64,000 nt of DNA, from NCBI GenBank assembly GCA_965217565.1, contig CBDCIS010000004.1:62001-126000 (forward strand). Direction: 5' to 3'. A program made the position numbers and the translations under genes. The notes under the pieces were generated by a model. It ran no database searches and was not told the origin of the DNA. It saw only the letters and a program-made list of their open reading frames with translations. The DNA is from CBDCIS01 sp965217565. Lineage in GTDB: Bacteria > Chloroflexota > Dehalococcoidia > Lucifugimonadales > CATOSD01. Shown piece by piece: positions 41,904 to 50,577 of the stretch (position 1 is the first letter of the stretch; the number at the start of each line of letters is the position of its first letter).

Positions 41904-43241
41904 ATGAGCAATTCAAAGCGCGACAAGCAACCTGGAAATGGCCCGGCTGACCGGATTCTCCGCACGCGCCTGACCCGCCGCCAGGCGCTCGCGGGGGCGA
42001 TAGGCGCCGTTGGCGGGGTCGCCCTCAGCCGTGTAGCGCTGGGCCAGGCCCCTTCGCCTATCGACACGACGAAGATTCCCGGTTTCCCCGCCGGCGACGT
42101 GGGAGCGCGGACGCCGTTCGAGCATCCGGCACGGCTCCAGGTAGGCCAGCACTCCTGGTTCGCCCCCATAGACCGTCTCTACGGAATCATCACGCCATCC
42201 GACCTCCACTACGTCGTTAGCCACGCGGGCACGGCGGATGTTGATCCGAGGACTTACCAATTGCTCGTACACGGCATGGTGGAGAGGCCCAAGGTGTTCA
42301 CGCTTGCCGAGCTACGGCGCTTTCCCTCCGTATCTATAACCTACTCGATCGAGTGTTCAGGCAACAGCGCGAACGCCTGGTTCCCGCCTGTGCCAGGGGA
42401 TACAGCGCAGAACGTCCACGGCCTCACCAGCGCCAGCGAATGGACGGGTGTGCCTCTGAGTACGCTGCTGAGAGAGGTTGGAGCCGGGCAAGAGGCCGGG
42501 TGGATGCTGGCAGAGTCTCAGGACGCCGCCGTATTCGCCAAGAGCATCCCGGCATCCAAGGCGTGGGACGACATCCTCGTCGCCTATGGTCAGAACGGCG
42601 AGGCGCTGCGCCCGGAGCAGGGCTATCCCGTTCGGCTGATAGTCCCCGGCTGGGAAGGCTCGGTCAACATCAAGTGGCTGCGCCGCCTCGAGCTGACAGA
42701 CAGGCCCTTCATGGGGCGAGAGGAGACTTCCAAGTACACCGACGTCATGCCCGATGGCTCCGCCCTTCAGTTCACTTTCGAAATGGGGGCTAAGTCGGTC
42801 ATCACCTGGCCGTCGGGCGGCTACCGCGTTCCCGCCGCCGGCTTCTGGGAGATTACCGGCCTCGCGTGGTCCGGGCGAGGAAGGGTGGCGAGGGTGGAAG
42901 TCACGACCGACGGGGGCAGAACCTGGGGAGAGGCCCATCTGCAGGCCCCGATTCTGCCGAAGGCACACACCCGCTTCCGGTATCCCTGGGTCTGGGATGG
43001 AGGCCAGGCTGTGCTGATGAGCCGGGCCATCGACGACGACGGCAACGTCCAGCCGATAATCGACGACCTTGTAAGGGAGCGAGGGCTTGACTCGATTTAC
43101 CACAACAACGCGATTCAGGCGTGGAAGGTGGAGCAGGACGGCAGAGTGGTCAGCACCCATGATCCGTTTCGCACCGCCCTCGTCCCTCCTAGCAATGACC
43201 GCGGCGCTCACATGCTTGGCTTTCCTGGCTGTCTCGTGTAG
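41904..43241 (+). CDS. soxC: SoxC-like sulfane/sulfite dehydrogenase, Mo subunit
   Basis: A 445-residue exported Mo-cofactor enzyme of the sulfite oxidase family. A twin-arginine signal (RLTRRQALAGAIGAVGG, about 22-38) directs folded export. The Mo-binding Cys is C151 in SIECSGNSANAWF. SoxC-specific stretches are ITPSDLHYVVSHAG, GEALRPEQGYPVRLIVPGWE, EETSKYTDVMPDG and SIYHNNAIQAWKVEQDG. SoxC with SoxD oxidises sulfane sulfur bound to SoxYZ; related SorA oxidises sulfite. I chose ATG 41904; the earlier start at 41868 would bury the Tat signal. The gene overlaps soxD by 83 bp. No soxXYZAB is in the window. Confidence 0.87.
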   Translation: MSNSKRDKQPGNGPADRILRTRLTRRQALAGAIGAVGGVALSRVALGQAPSPIDTTKIPGFPAGDVGARTPFEHPARLQVGQHSWFAPIDRLYGIITPSDLHYVVSHAGTADVDPRTYQLLVHGMVERPKVFTLAELRRFPSVSITYSIECSGNSANAWFPPVPGDTAQNVHGLTSASEWTGVPLSTLLREVGAGQEAGWMLAESQDAAVFAKSIPASKAWDDILVAYGQNGEALRPEQGYPVRLIVPGWEGSVNIKWLRRLELTDRPFMGREETSKYTDVMPDGSALQFTFEMGAKSVITWPSGGYRVPAAGFWEITGLAWSGRGRVARVEVTTDGGRTWGEAHLQAPILPKAHTRFRYPWVWDGGQAVLMSRAIDDDGNVQPIIDDLVRERGLDSIYHNNAIQAWKVEQDGRVVSTHDPFRTALVPPSNDRGAHMLGFPGCLV

Positions 43242-43827
43242 CGGGGGCGGCCCGGCGGAACAACGCCGGTCCCGAACGCCGAGCGCGGCCTCTCCGACAG
43301 CGCAACCCCAGGTCGCCTCGCCAACCGGCGGCCCCATGTCCCAACCGACGCCAATCGCAGGCCCCTTCGGATTCGGGCGGGACGCGACCGCGGAGGAGAT
43401 AAGCGCGTGGGATATCGACGTTAGCCCGGACGGTGAGGGCCTTCCTCCGGGCAGCGGGAGCGTCGAGGCGGGGGCTGGCGTGTACGTCTCGCGGTGCGCT
43501 GCCTGTCACGGGAAGTCGGGCGAGGGAGTCTCTGGCGTGAGCGGCGCGCTCATACTACCCTACAACCCGGACGCGCCCTGGCCGCCTTTTCCGCGGACGG
43601 TAGGCAACTTCTGGCCCTTCGCCACCACACTGTATGACTACGTCAGCCGGGCAATGCCCGCCAACGCGCCAGGGTCGCTCGAGCCTGACGAGGTTTACGC
43701 GGTGGTGGCCTGGCTGCTGTACAAGAACGAGATCATAGAGTCCGACGAGGTCATGGACGCCAAGAGCTTGCCAAAGGTAGAGATGCCTGCCAGAGAGCGT
43801 TTCGTTCCTGCCCCGGGCCTTCCCTGA
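43159..43827 (+). CDS. soxD: SoxD-like cytochrome c (lipoprotein)
   Basis: A 222-residue monohaem cytochrome c. A lipobox (LAVSC, Cys about 27) suggests lipid anchoring. A Pro/Ser/Thr tether follows, then FGFGRDATAEEISAWDIDV, LPPGSGSVEAG and the haem motif CAACH (113-117). The sixth ligand is probably a Met such as that in RAMPANAPG. The FGFG...AWDIDV start is characteristic of SoxD; some SoxD proteins are longer with two haems. It would take electrons from the overlapping SoxC-like gene. ATG 43159 is chosen because the signal peptide begins there. Confidence 0.85.
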   Translation: MIRFAPPSSLLAMTAALTCLAFLAVSCSGGGPAEQRRSRTPSAASPTAQPQVASPTGGPMSQPTPIAGPFGFGRDATAEEISAWDIDVSPDGEGLPPGSGSVEAGAGVYVSRCAACHGKSGEGVSGVSGALILPYNPDAPWPPFPRTVGNFWPFATTLYDYVSRAMPANAPGSLEPDEVYAVVAWLLYKNEIIESDEVMDAKSLPKVEMPARERFVPAPGLP

Positions 43828-43929
43828 TATGGAGGGCGGAACACTATGGCGCTCTCGCCGCGCTCTCTGACCACTCACCCGCTGACCCTTTCCCATCAAA
43901 CGTGAACAGTTACATCCAGAAAGCGAAAC

Positions 43930-43958
43930 TTGACACGCCACATGCATAGGAGTAGGAT
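43930..43958 (+). promoter_or_regulatory. Promoter of second importer operon
   Basis: TTGACA (43930-43935), 17-bp spacer, TAGGAT (43953-43958), about 60 bp before the binding-protein start. Confidence 0.65.
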
Positions 43959-44025
43959 TCGCCTCAAGTAGAACTGAGTGGAATGTCGCGCCGCTTAGCC
44001 TATTCTGAAAATGGGGGTAAGGCCT

Positions 44026-45822
44026 GTGAAAGCAAAGTTTGTCGGAATTAAAGTTGGATTTTTCATGGCTGTTTCTCTAGCGCTTCTTGTCGCAACCGTG
44101 GGATGTGGAAGCGCGGAACAGGAGGCTGCGCCCACTACGGCCCCAGCGGCGCCCACGGCCGCCCAGCCGGCCGGGGCCGTTACAGCCCCGACAGCGGCGG
44201 CCCCCGCGGCCGCTCCGGCGCCCACGGCCGCCCCGGTGGCCATATCGGCCCCGGCGCCTACGGTCAGGCCCGCCCCGACGTCCGCGCCAACGGGCCCTCA
44301 GCCTGAACGCGGCGGAATCTTCGTCCGAAGAATGGCAGGTCTTCCCACAAACTGGGACATTCTTCAAGGGGGAGGCTCCGGAGCCTCGGAGTATCTGGCG
44401 CCCGCGTACTCCCAGTTGTTGCAATGGGATCCGACAGATGGCGTGACCATCCTGCCGGACCTTGCTCACTCCTGGGACATTTCGAATGGAGGGCTGACCT
44501 TTACCTTCAGCCTCCGTCCTGACGCCATGTTCAGCGACGGACAGCCCGCCACGGCCCATGACGTGAAGTGGACCTACGAGCGCATCATCGACCCGCCTGA
44601 AGGGATGGTAACCCCGAGGGCGGGCGCGGTGCCTGAGCTTGTCCAGAGCATGGACGTGGTGGATGACCACACCATCAGTTTCAACCTCACCTACTCGGCG
44701 GCCATCTTCACCGCGGAGGTTGCCTCCGGTTTTCATAGTATCGAGCCCAAGCATATCTTGGAAGGAAGGCTCTTTGGCGGCCCCGAGGACATAATCGGAA
44801 GCGGCCCCTGGGCAGTCGATGAATTGGACCCAGACGTTTTCCTGGACTATGCGAGGAACCCTCTCTATTTCCTCAAAGACCGCCCTTACCTCGACGGCAT
44901 CAGGCACCTCGTAATTGCCGACCCCGCTGCCGCCGTGGCAGCTTTCCAGGCTGGCAAGGTGCACATTACCGGCCAGACTTTCCCGGAAACTACCAGGAGT
45001 GAGGCTGAGGAGATCATAAGCTCGATGGGTGGTAAGGCGACTCTGTCGGAGGCGCTGCCCGCCGCGTGGATTCTGCCATACTACATCAGCCTGGAACGGG
45101 AGCCGTGGGATGACGTCAACGCGCGGCGCGCGATTCACCTCGCCATCAACCGCAAGGCTTATACCGACCTGATCGAGGAGGGACTGGGCGGGCCCCAGGG
45201 ATTCTTCCAAGTGGGCTGGCTGGGCGGCTTCAGCGAGGCCGAACTCCTGGAGAGGCCGGGCTTCCGGCAACCCAAAGACGATGACATCGCCGAGGCCAAG
45301 CGATTGCTGCAAGCGGCCGGAGTCAGCCCTGGACACAAGGTCAATGTGCTCACTCCCCCCGCTGGTCAGCTTTACACCAAGCAGTGCACCCTTCTCGCGG
45401 ATGACCTGACCGCAATAGGCCTGGACGCGGAAATCGAGTCGATAGCCTGGGGTGAGCTCGGCCCCCGGCGCATCGCGGGCGAGTTCGACTTTACCTGCCA
45501 GGCCACCGGCGCCCTCTACCTTGACACGGACAGCTTCATAAGCCTGCTGTACCTGGAGAAGGGAGGGCGAAACTGGGGGCCCTGGAAGCCGACGCAAGAG
45601 TTTCTGGACCTGTACTTGGAGGAACGCGCCACACTCGATGTCGGCAAGCGAGGCGAGTTGCTCGTGAAGATGCACGAAATCCTGTTCAATGAGCTGCCGC
45701 TCCTGCCAGGGGCGCAGCACATGACCTGGACGATGTGGTCCAACCAGGTCAACAACTACCACTGGGTTCCAGTGCCGTTCTACAACAACACCAAGCTAGA
45801 AGAGGTGTGGTTGAGCCGGTAA
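44026..45822 (+). CDS. ABC importer substrate-binding lipoprotein (SBP family 5)
   Basis: A 598-residue binding protein. The signal peptide (GFFMAVSLALLVATVGC) ends in a lipobox; a long Ala/Pro/Thr tether (about 70 residues, rich in APTAA) follows. The binding domain begins near ERGGIFVRRMAGLPTNWD and shows LAHSWDISNGGLTFTFSLRP, WTYERIIDPPEGM and RRAIHLAINRKAYTDLIEEGLGG. GGGGGTAAGG just upstream favours GTG 44026 over the ATG at 44011. It heads the second importer, with its own promoter at 43930. Ligand unknown; the position next to soxCD may be chance. Confidence 0.87.
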   Translation: MKAKFVGIKVGFFMAVSLALLVATVGCGSAEQEAAPTTAPAAPTAAQPAGAVTAPTAAAPAAAPAPTAAPVAISAPAPTVRPAPTSAPTGPQPERGGIFVRRMAGLPTNWDILQGGGSGASEYLAPAYSQLLQWDPTDGVTILPDLAHSWDISNGGLTFTFSLRPDAMFSDGQPATAHDVKWTYERIIDPPEGMVTPRAGAVPELVQSMDVVDDHTISFNLTYSAAIFTAEVASGFHSIEPKHILEGRLFGGPEDIIGSGPWAVDELDPDVFLDYARNPLYFLKDRPYLDGIRHLVIADPAAAVAAFQAGKVHITGQTFPETTRSEAEEIISSMGGKATLSEALPAAWILPYYISLEREPWDDVNARRAIHLAINRKAYTDLIEEGLGGPQGFFQVGWLGGFSEAELLERPGFRQPKDDDIAEAKRLLQAAGVSPGHKVNVLTPPAGQLYTKQCTLLADDLTAIGLDAEIESIAWGELGPRRIAGEFDFTCQATGALYLDTDSFISLLYLEKGGRNWGPWKPTQEFLDLYLEERATLDVGKRGELLVKMHEILFNELPLLPGAQHMTWTMWSNQVNNYHWVPVPFYNNTKLEEVWLSR

Positions 45823-46022
45823 ACGGCACATCCGCCGCCATCCAGTCCCACTGAAGCGCGCGCGGGCAAGTGAGGGCTCGGCATGGCGGCCTGTGTCCGG
45901 TCGCTGCCGGAGGCTGGCCAACGCCTGGCGGAGTGCCGCGTGAAGACGCGGTGATGAGTAGGCCAAACGTGGCGGCTTCCTGGTGGGACTGACACCCAAT
46001 CCTTGCGTTGACGGAGTGATGC

Positions 46023-46982
46023 GTGCGAGACTACGTGCTTCGCCGCCTGGTACTCTTCATTCCCACGATAATTGGGGCGTCGCTTGTCGTCTTCTTTCTC
46101 GTTCGGGTGCTGCCGGGCGACCCGGCCCTGGCTATCCTGCAGGGGAGCCTCGGGCAGAACCCATTTTCCCAGGAGGACTATCACAAGCTAAGGGGATTCA
46201 TGGGTCTGGACGAACCGATGCCGGTGCAGTACGCCAAGTGGTTCGGCTCCATCATAAGGGGTGACCTGGGCGAATCGAGCATCTACCGCCTGCCCGTCTC
46301 CGATATACTCAGACGCCGCTTCCCCGTCACCCTGGAGTTGACTATCCTGGCGCTGGCGTTCACTTGGACCATCGCCATTCCGGTGGGTATCCTCTCAGCG
46401 CTGAAGCAGGACACCTGGATGGACTACGTTTTGCGAGTCTTTTCCATTGCCGGGGTTTCGATGCCCCTGTTCTGGACGGGCATCCTGATTCTATTCGGTC
46501 TTGTGCTGCTGTTCGACTGGTTCCCCCCGGTGCCCTTCCGGAGTTTTCAGGACGATCCGTGGAACAATCTCCAGACCATGATCTGGCCTGCGGTCGCGTT
46601 AGGCTATTTTGCAGTGGCTGTGCTCAGCCGGATGGTGCGTTCGACTATGCTGGAAGTTCTGCGGGAGGACTACATACGCACTGCTCGCTCTAAGGGATTG
46701 GTTGAGAGGGTGGTAGTGTTGCGCCATGCTCTCAAGAACTCGATGCTTCCCGTTATCACGCTTATGGGGTTGCAACTGGCTGCCATTATCTCCGGCACCG
46801 TGGTCCTGGAGAGGATTTTCTCGATTCCCGGTATGGGAAACCTGATACTTCGCTCGGTTACGGAGAACGACTACTTTTCGCTGCAGGCCACCGTTCTCGC
46901 TTACGCCTGCGTCTTTCTCGTGCTGAATCTCCTGGTTGATATATCCTATGCGTGGCTGGACCCAAGAGTTCGTTACGGTTAG
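46023..46982 (+). CDS. ABC importer permease, DppB/OppB type
   Basis: A 319-residue permease. MRDYVLRRLVLFIPTIIGASLVVFFLVRVLPGD is diagnostic; the EAA loop is LREDYIRTARSKGLVERV and the end is DISYAWLDPRVRYG. GTG start at 46023. It is separated by 200 bp from its binding protein; that gap shows no gene and no clear terminator. Confidence 0.92.
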   Translation: MRDYVLRRLVLFIPTIIGASLVVFFLVRVLPGDPALAILQGSLGQNPFSQEDYHKLRGFMGLDEPMPVQYAKWFGSIIRGDLGESSIYRLPVSDILRRRFPVTLELTILALAFTWTIAIPVGILSALKQDTWMDYVLRVFSIAGVSMPLFWTGILILFGLVLLFDWFPPVPFRSFQDDPWNNLQTMIWPAVALGYFAVAVLSRMVRSTMLEVLREDYIRTARSKGLVERVVVLRHALKNSMLPVITLMGLQLAAIISGTVVLERIFSIPGMGNLILRSVTENDYFSLQATVLAYACVFLVLNLLVDISYAWLDPRVRYG

Positions 46983-47016
46983 CGTCGCGTGGGTTGAGAG
47001 GCCCTGAAGTAGAACA

Positions 47017-47931
47017 ATGAACACAGGAAGATACATGCCGCCGGCAGAGATGGCTCCAGCAGGTCGCGTGTCGAGATCGCTAAACCGGACCATTCTCAGT
47101 CCCGCGCGCCAGTTCGCCGCTCGGAAGCCTTTGGGGGCCGTGGGCGGCGTTATCGTATTCATTTTCGTGCTGCTCGCCCTGGGCGCGCCCCTGGTTGTTC
47201 CCTTTGATCCCAATCAACCCTCTCTCGGGCCTTCTTACGGAGAAATGAGCGGCAGGCACTGGCTGGGAACCGACGAGTTGGGCCGCGACATCTTCAGCCG
47301 CCTGCTGGTGGGAGCCAGAATCTCCCTCTTCGTGGGGTTCTTCGCGCCGGGGATCGGAATCACCGTCGGCAGCATCTTCGGAGTTCTGAGCGGCTACGTT
47401 GCTGGCAAGTTCGACCTTCTCGGCCAGCGCTTCGTGGACATCCTCATGGCAATTCCGGGATTGCTCCTGGTGCTGGTGCTGCTGTCCATAATCGGCTTCA
47501 CCATGTGGAACATGATTCTCGCGGTGTCCTTCGGATTCCTGGTGGTCTCCTCGCGGGTCATGCGGGCGACCGCCCTGGGCATCAAGGAGCGTGAGTTCGT
47601 CGAGGCCGCCAGGGCCATAGGCGCGACCAACCTGCGCGTGCTGCTGCGCCACATCGCGCCCAACTGCGTCGCGCCGTACATTGTGCTCTTCGCCATCTAC
47701 TTCGGCCAGGCAGTATTGGTGGAGTCCACGCTCAGCTTCCTGGGTGTGGGCGTGCAGCCGCCAACGGCGTCCTGGGGCAACATGCTGACCTCTGCCCAGG
47801 CCTACGTGCGCAGCGCGCCGCAGGCCGCCCTCGCCCCCGGGCTGTGCCTGAGCATAGTGGTCCTCGGAATCAACCTGCTCGGCGACTCCCTCCGCGACGT
47901 GCTGGACCCAAGGCAGAGGGGCACCAGCTAG
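47017..47931 (+). CDS. ABC importer permease, DppC/OppC type
   Basis: A 304-residue permease with HWLGTDELGRDIFSRLLVGARIS, EAA loop IKEREFVEAARAIGATNLRV, and the end LLGDSLRDVLDPRQRGTS. It lies 34 bp downstream of its DppB partner. Its stop overlaps the end of the convergent glpK gene by 4 bp. As with the first importer, no ATPase gene is present. Confidence 0.92.
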   Translation: MNTGRYMPPAEMAPAGRVSRSLNRTILSPARQFAARKPLGAVGGVIVFIFVLLALGAPLVVPFDPNQPSLGPSYGEMSGRHWLGTDELGRDIFSRLLVGARISLFVGFFAPGIGITVGSIFGVLSGYVAGKFDLLGQRFVDILMAIPGLLLVLVLLSIIGFTMWNMILAVSFGFLVVSSRVMRATALGIKEREFVEAARAIGATNLRVLLRHIAPNCVAPYIVLFAIYFGQAVLVESTLSFLGVGVQPPTASWGNMLTSAQAYVRSAPQAALAPGLCLSIVVLGINLLGDSLRDVLDPRQRGTS

Positions 47932-49433
47932 CTGTTGGCCCACGACTTGGCACGCTGCACAGCGCGCCTCCAGTCATCGTAGAGGCGCTGGCTTCGGGAC
48001 GGTTCCATCCGCGGAGCGAAACGCGCGTCGGAGGTCCATTGGGCCGCAATCTCCTCGGTATCGCGCCAGAAGCCCACCGCGAGGCCGGCGAGGTACGCCG
48101 CGCCTACTGCCGTGGTCTCCCGAACCGCCGAACGCTCTATCGGGATGCCGAGCACGTCCGACTGGAACTGCATCAGCAGCCCATTCGCGGCGCCCCCGCC
48201 GTCCACACGCAGCGTGGGCACTTTCAGCCCCGTGTCCGCCTCCATCGCCTCCATCGCGTCCCTGGTCTGGTAGGCAGTGGACTCCAGAGCGGCGCGCGCG
48301 AGGTGCCCGCGCTCGGTCCCCCTGGTGATGCCCACGATAGTCCCCCTGGCGTACATGTCCCAGTGAGGCGCGCCCAGCCCGGTGAAGGCGGGCACCAGGT
48401 AAACGCCTCCGTTATTCTCCACTGACGCGGCGAGGCCCTCCACCTCCGCCGAGCTCTCTATCAGCTTCAGGCCGTCCCTCAGCCACTGCACCGTAGCCCC
48501 CGTCGAGAAGATGCTGCCCTCCAGCGCGTAAGTCGTCTGCCCATCCATGCTCCAGGCGATGATCGACATCAGGCCGTGTTCGGACTCCATACGCTCCACG
48601 CCCGTATTCATCACCACGAACGAGCCTGTCCCGTAGGTGTTCTTGGTCATACCCGGTTCGAAGCACGCCTGACCGAACAGCGCCGCTTGCTGGTCTCCCA
48701 CCATGCTGGCAATCGGTATCTCACGGCCTCCGAACACACCGCCGGCCGCGTAGCCATACACCTGGCTGGATGGCAGCGCCTCCGGAAGCATTGCCGCCGG
48801 GACCTCCAGCTCCGCCAGAAGCTCCTCGTCCCATTGCAGCGTATCGACGTTGAACAGCATAGTGCTCGACGCGTTGCTGGTGTCCGTCGCGTGAACCCCG
48901 CCGCCGGTCAGCTTCCACAGCAGCCAGCTATCCACCGTGCCGAACGCCAACTCCCCCGCCTCTGCCCTGCGCTGACCGTGCGGTATCGCGTCCAGAATCC
49001 AGCGTACCTTGGTGGCCGAGAAGTAGGCGTCGATGGGCAGGCCCGTCCTGGCGCGCACCATCTCCTCCAGACCCCTCGCTATCAGAGCGTCGCACAGCGG
49101 CGCCGTCCGCCGGCACTGCCACACGATGGCGTTGAACACCGGACGGCCGCTGGCGCGCTCCCAGACGATGGTCGTCTCCCGCTGGTTGGTGATGCCTATC
49201 GCGCGCACCTCGGCGGGGCCTATGCCGGCGCCCGCCAGCAGCTCGGCGACCGCCGCCTCGCAGGAGTCGAACAGCTCCAGCGGGTCGTGTTCCACCCAGC
49301 CGGGCTGCGGATACATCTGCGTAATCTCCCGGTACGCCTGCCCCGCGACCCTCCCCGAGTGGTCCACAGCCAGGGCGGTCGTCCCCGTAGTCCCCTGGTC
49401 GATCGCCAGAACATATCCCGATGTCGCCATCAC
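47928..49433 (-). CDS. glpK: Glycerol kinase
   Basis: A 501-residue FGGY-family kinase that phosphorylates glycerol to glycerol-3-phosphate. YVLAIDQGTTGTTALAVD (ATP-binding start), YPQPGWVEHDPLE, ITNQRETTIVWERASGRPV and the FGGY signatures are present; the C-half has NTYGTGSFVVMNTG and GLGAPHWDMYARG. Start ATG 49433 region (MMATSGYVLAIDQG). No glpF or glpD is adjacent. A short fragment of a second glycerol-kinase-like gene lies at 50428-50510. Confidence 0.94.
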   Translation of the reverse strand: MMATSGYVLAIDQGTTGTTALAVDHSGRVAGQAYREITQMYPQPGWVEHDPLELFDSCEAAVAELLAGAGIGPAEVRAIGITNQRETTIVWERASGRPVFNAIVWQCRRTAPLCDALIARGLEEMVRARTGLPIDAYFSATKVRWILDAIPHGQRRAEAGELAFGTVDSWLLWKLTGGGVHATDTSNASSTMLFNVDTLQWDEELLAELEVPAAMLPEALPSSQVYGYAAGGVFGGREIPIASMVGDQQAALFGQACFEPGMTKNTYGTGSFVVMNTGVERMESEHGLMSIIAWSMDGQTTYALEGSIFSTGATVQWLRDGLKLIESSAEVEGLAASVENNGGVYLVPAFTGLGAPHWDMYARGTIVGITRGTERGHLARAALESTAYQTRDAMEAMEADTGLKVPTLRVDGGGAANGLLMQFQSDVLGIPIERSAVRETTAVGAAYLAGLAVGFWRDTEEIAAQWTSDARFAPRMEPSRSQRLYDDWRRAVQRAKSWANS

Positions 49434-49480
49434 CCGGCCCTCCCATGTGCTGCGTTCACCCCACCTGCGCCGCGAGTATA

Positions 49481-49768
49481 TCAGAGCGGCCAGTTGGAGT
49501 AGCCGCGGGAGAGCCAGGGGACGAGTTTCCCGGTGAGGATGTAGCGGTCAGGCCTATTGCCGCGGGCTTTGCAGCGTTCGAGGTAGTCGAGGGCGGGGTC
49601 ACGGTTGGGCAGGAAAGCGTCTCTGGGCCAGAGGTTGTACATAAAGTCGAGGACCTCGGTGTCCGAGCGGGAGAATTGGTCCCATTGGAGCATGACGGCG
49701 TCCACGAACTCGTAGGCCGCGAGCTGGGCGCGCTGTGAGGCGAGTTTCCTTCTGAGGCGGAAGGCCAT
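49481..49768 (-). CDS. Small protein downstream of HTH gene, unknown
   Basis: A 95-residue protein (MAFRLRRKLASQRAQLAAYE ... YILTGKLVPWLSRGY). I recognise no domain. The ATG at 49768 is 5 bp after the stop of the HTH gene, so the two are co-transcribed and probably coupled. It may be the second half of a mobile or phage-derived gene pair. No membrane segment or signal. Confidence 0.6.
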   Translation of the reverse strand: MAFRLRRKLASQRAQLAAYEFVDAVMLQWDQFSRSDTEVLDFMYNLWPRDAFLPNRDPALDYLERCKARGNRPDRYILTGKLVPWLSRGYSNWPL

Positions 49769-49773
49769 GCTGT

Positions 49774-50184
49774 CTATTGAGGGCGCCAATCTGGGTTATT
49801 GAGAAGGGTAACGGCGTCGATGAGGTTTTCGAAGCGACGTTCGAGGGTCTGGTCGTACTGGGCGTTGTGGGCTTCTGCCATAGCGATTCGGGCGGCCTGG
49901 AGACGTATGCGGAGGTTGTCGTCTTCGAGGGCTTCGTCTATGACGGCGGCGGCCTTGTAGGACATGGCCTGGAACTCGGACTGGGCGAAGCGGAGGGTCT
50001 CCTTGCGGAGCCGCTCGAGGCATTCGCGGAAGTTTTCGTCCTGGAGCCAGCGATAGAGGGTGGCGCGGGCTATGCCAGCGTGCCGCGCCTGGACGGTGAG
50101 AGAGCCGCGCCTGAGCAGGTGCGGGAGGGCCATAAGCTGCCTCTGAGTGAGGTCTTCGCCGAATTTTGTCTCATACTGATTCAT
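49774..50184 (-). CDS. HTH protein resembling phage terminase small subunit
   Basis: A 136-residue protein. The N-terminal DLTQRQLMALPHLLRRGSLT, AARHAGIARATLYRWLQDENF-like stretch (actual: VQARHAGIARATLYRWLQ, about 31-48) is a clear helix-turn-helix of the phBC6A51/terminase-small-subunit type. The rest is helical (LQAARIAMAEAHNAQYDQTL). A phage-derived DNA-binding protein or a repressor are both possible; no large terminase or other phage gene is nearby. Its promoter, leader and first codons are duplicated in the repeats at about 324-618 and 19090-19384. TAGGAGA precedes ATG 50184. Confidence 0.65.
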   Translation of the reverse strand: MNQYETKFGEDLTQRQLMALPHLLRRGSLTVQARHAGIARATLYRWLQDENFRECLERLRKETLRFAQSEFQAMSYKAAAVIDEALEDDNLRIRLQAARIAMAEAHNAQYDQTLERRFENLIDAVTLLNNPDWRPQ

Positions 50185-50358
50185 TCTGTCTCGTCTCCTA
50201 GCTGGGAGTTTGGCAGTCCGGGCGGGCTGGGAGCCCTGGTGAGGACGGACTTGGGAATGAGATTTGCGGTTTTTGGCGGAAATGAGACAGTTGCACGGGA
50301 GGTCCCAACCACCGCATCCGTGGTCGCCAGGGCACGGGGTCAGTCCCTCGTCGAAGGT

Positions 50359-50387
50359 AGAATAGCACGGATGTGCGCGGGCGTCAA
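50359..50387 (-). promoter_or_regulatory. Promoter of the HTH gene pair
   Basis: Minus strand TTGACG (50382-50387), 17-bp spacer ending CCGTGC, TATTCT (50359-50364). A leader of about 170 nt contains TGTCTCATTT, and the start codon is surrounded by GAGACAGA-ATG...TATGAGACA. This arrangement matches the promoters at 590-618 and 19356-19384. The repeated GAGACA boxes could be operators for autoregulation. Confidence 0.65.
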
Positions 50388-50427
50388 GAGGGTGGGGAGA
50401 AACAGGAGGCAGGGACGTTGGTAACCG

Positions 50428-50510
50428 CTAGCCGCGGGCAAGGTACTCGGTGAGGGGGCTACTCTGACCGTCCGGTATCACGTCCAGAATCCAGCGAATC
50501 TTCGGCTCAT
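50428..50510 (-). pseudogene. Glycerol-kinase gene fragment
   Basis: Minus-strand translation gives KIRWILDVIPDGQ and EYLARG, matching VRWILDAIPHGQ and GELAFG in the intact glpK at about 48960-49020. The DNA also shares GGTATC-CGTCCAGAATCCAGCG. Only about 25 codons remain, ending in a stop, and the surroundings are unrelated. It marks a break point at the edge of the defence-like island. Confidence 0.6.
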
Positions 50511-50532
50511 ATCCAACACCGAGCCGATAGGC

Positions 50533-50538
50533 TATAAT
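50533..50538 (+). promoter_or_regulatory. -10 element of the methyltransferase gene
   Basis: Consensus TATAAT with no strong -35. The predicted start near 50545 allows either GTG 50560 or TTG 50578; GAGGAC before the latter makes it slightly preferable. Confidence 0.45.
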
Positions 50539-50577
50539 GACACCGCCACAGATTTCACAGTGCATCGAGGACGAGTA

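Noticed and set aside
43159..43241. Frameshift suspected where soxC and soxD overlap
   Set aside because: Both proteins have complete, family-typical ends; an 83-bp overlap is unusual but each frame is needed in full.
44077..45762. 561-codon minus-strand frame opposite the second binding protein
   Set aside because: Arg/Gly-rich end is the complement of the Ala/Pro tether; no motif.
49774..50184. Interpretation as an active prophage
   Set aside because: A single terminase-small-subunit-like HTH gene without large terminase, portal, capsid or integrase does not support a prophage.
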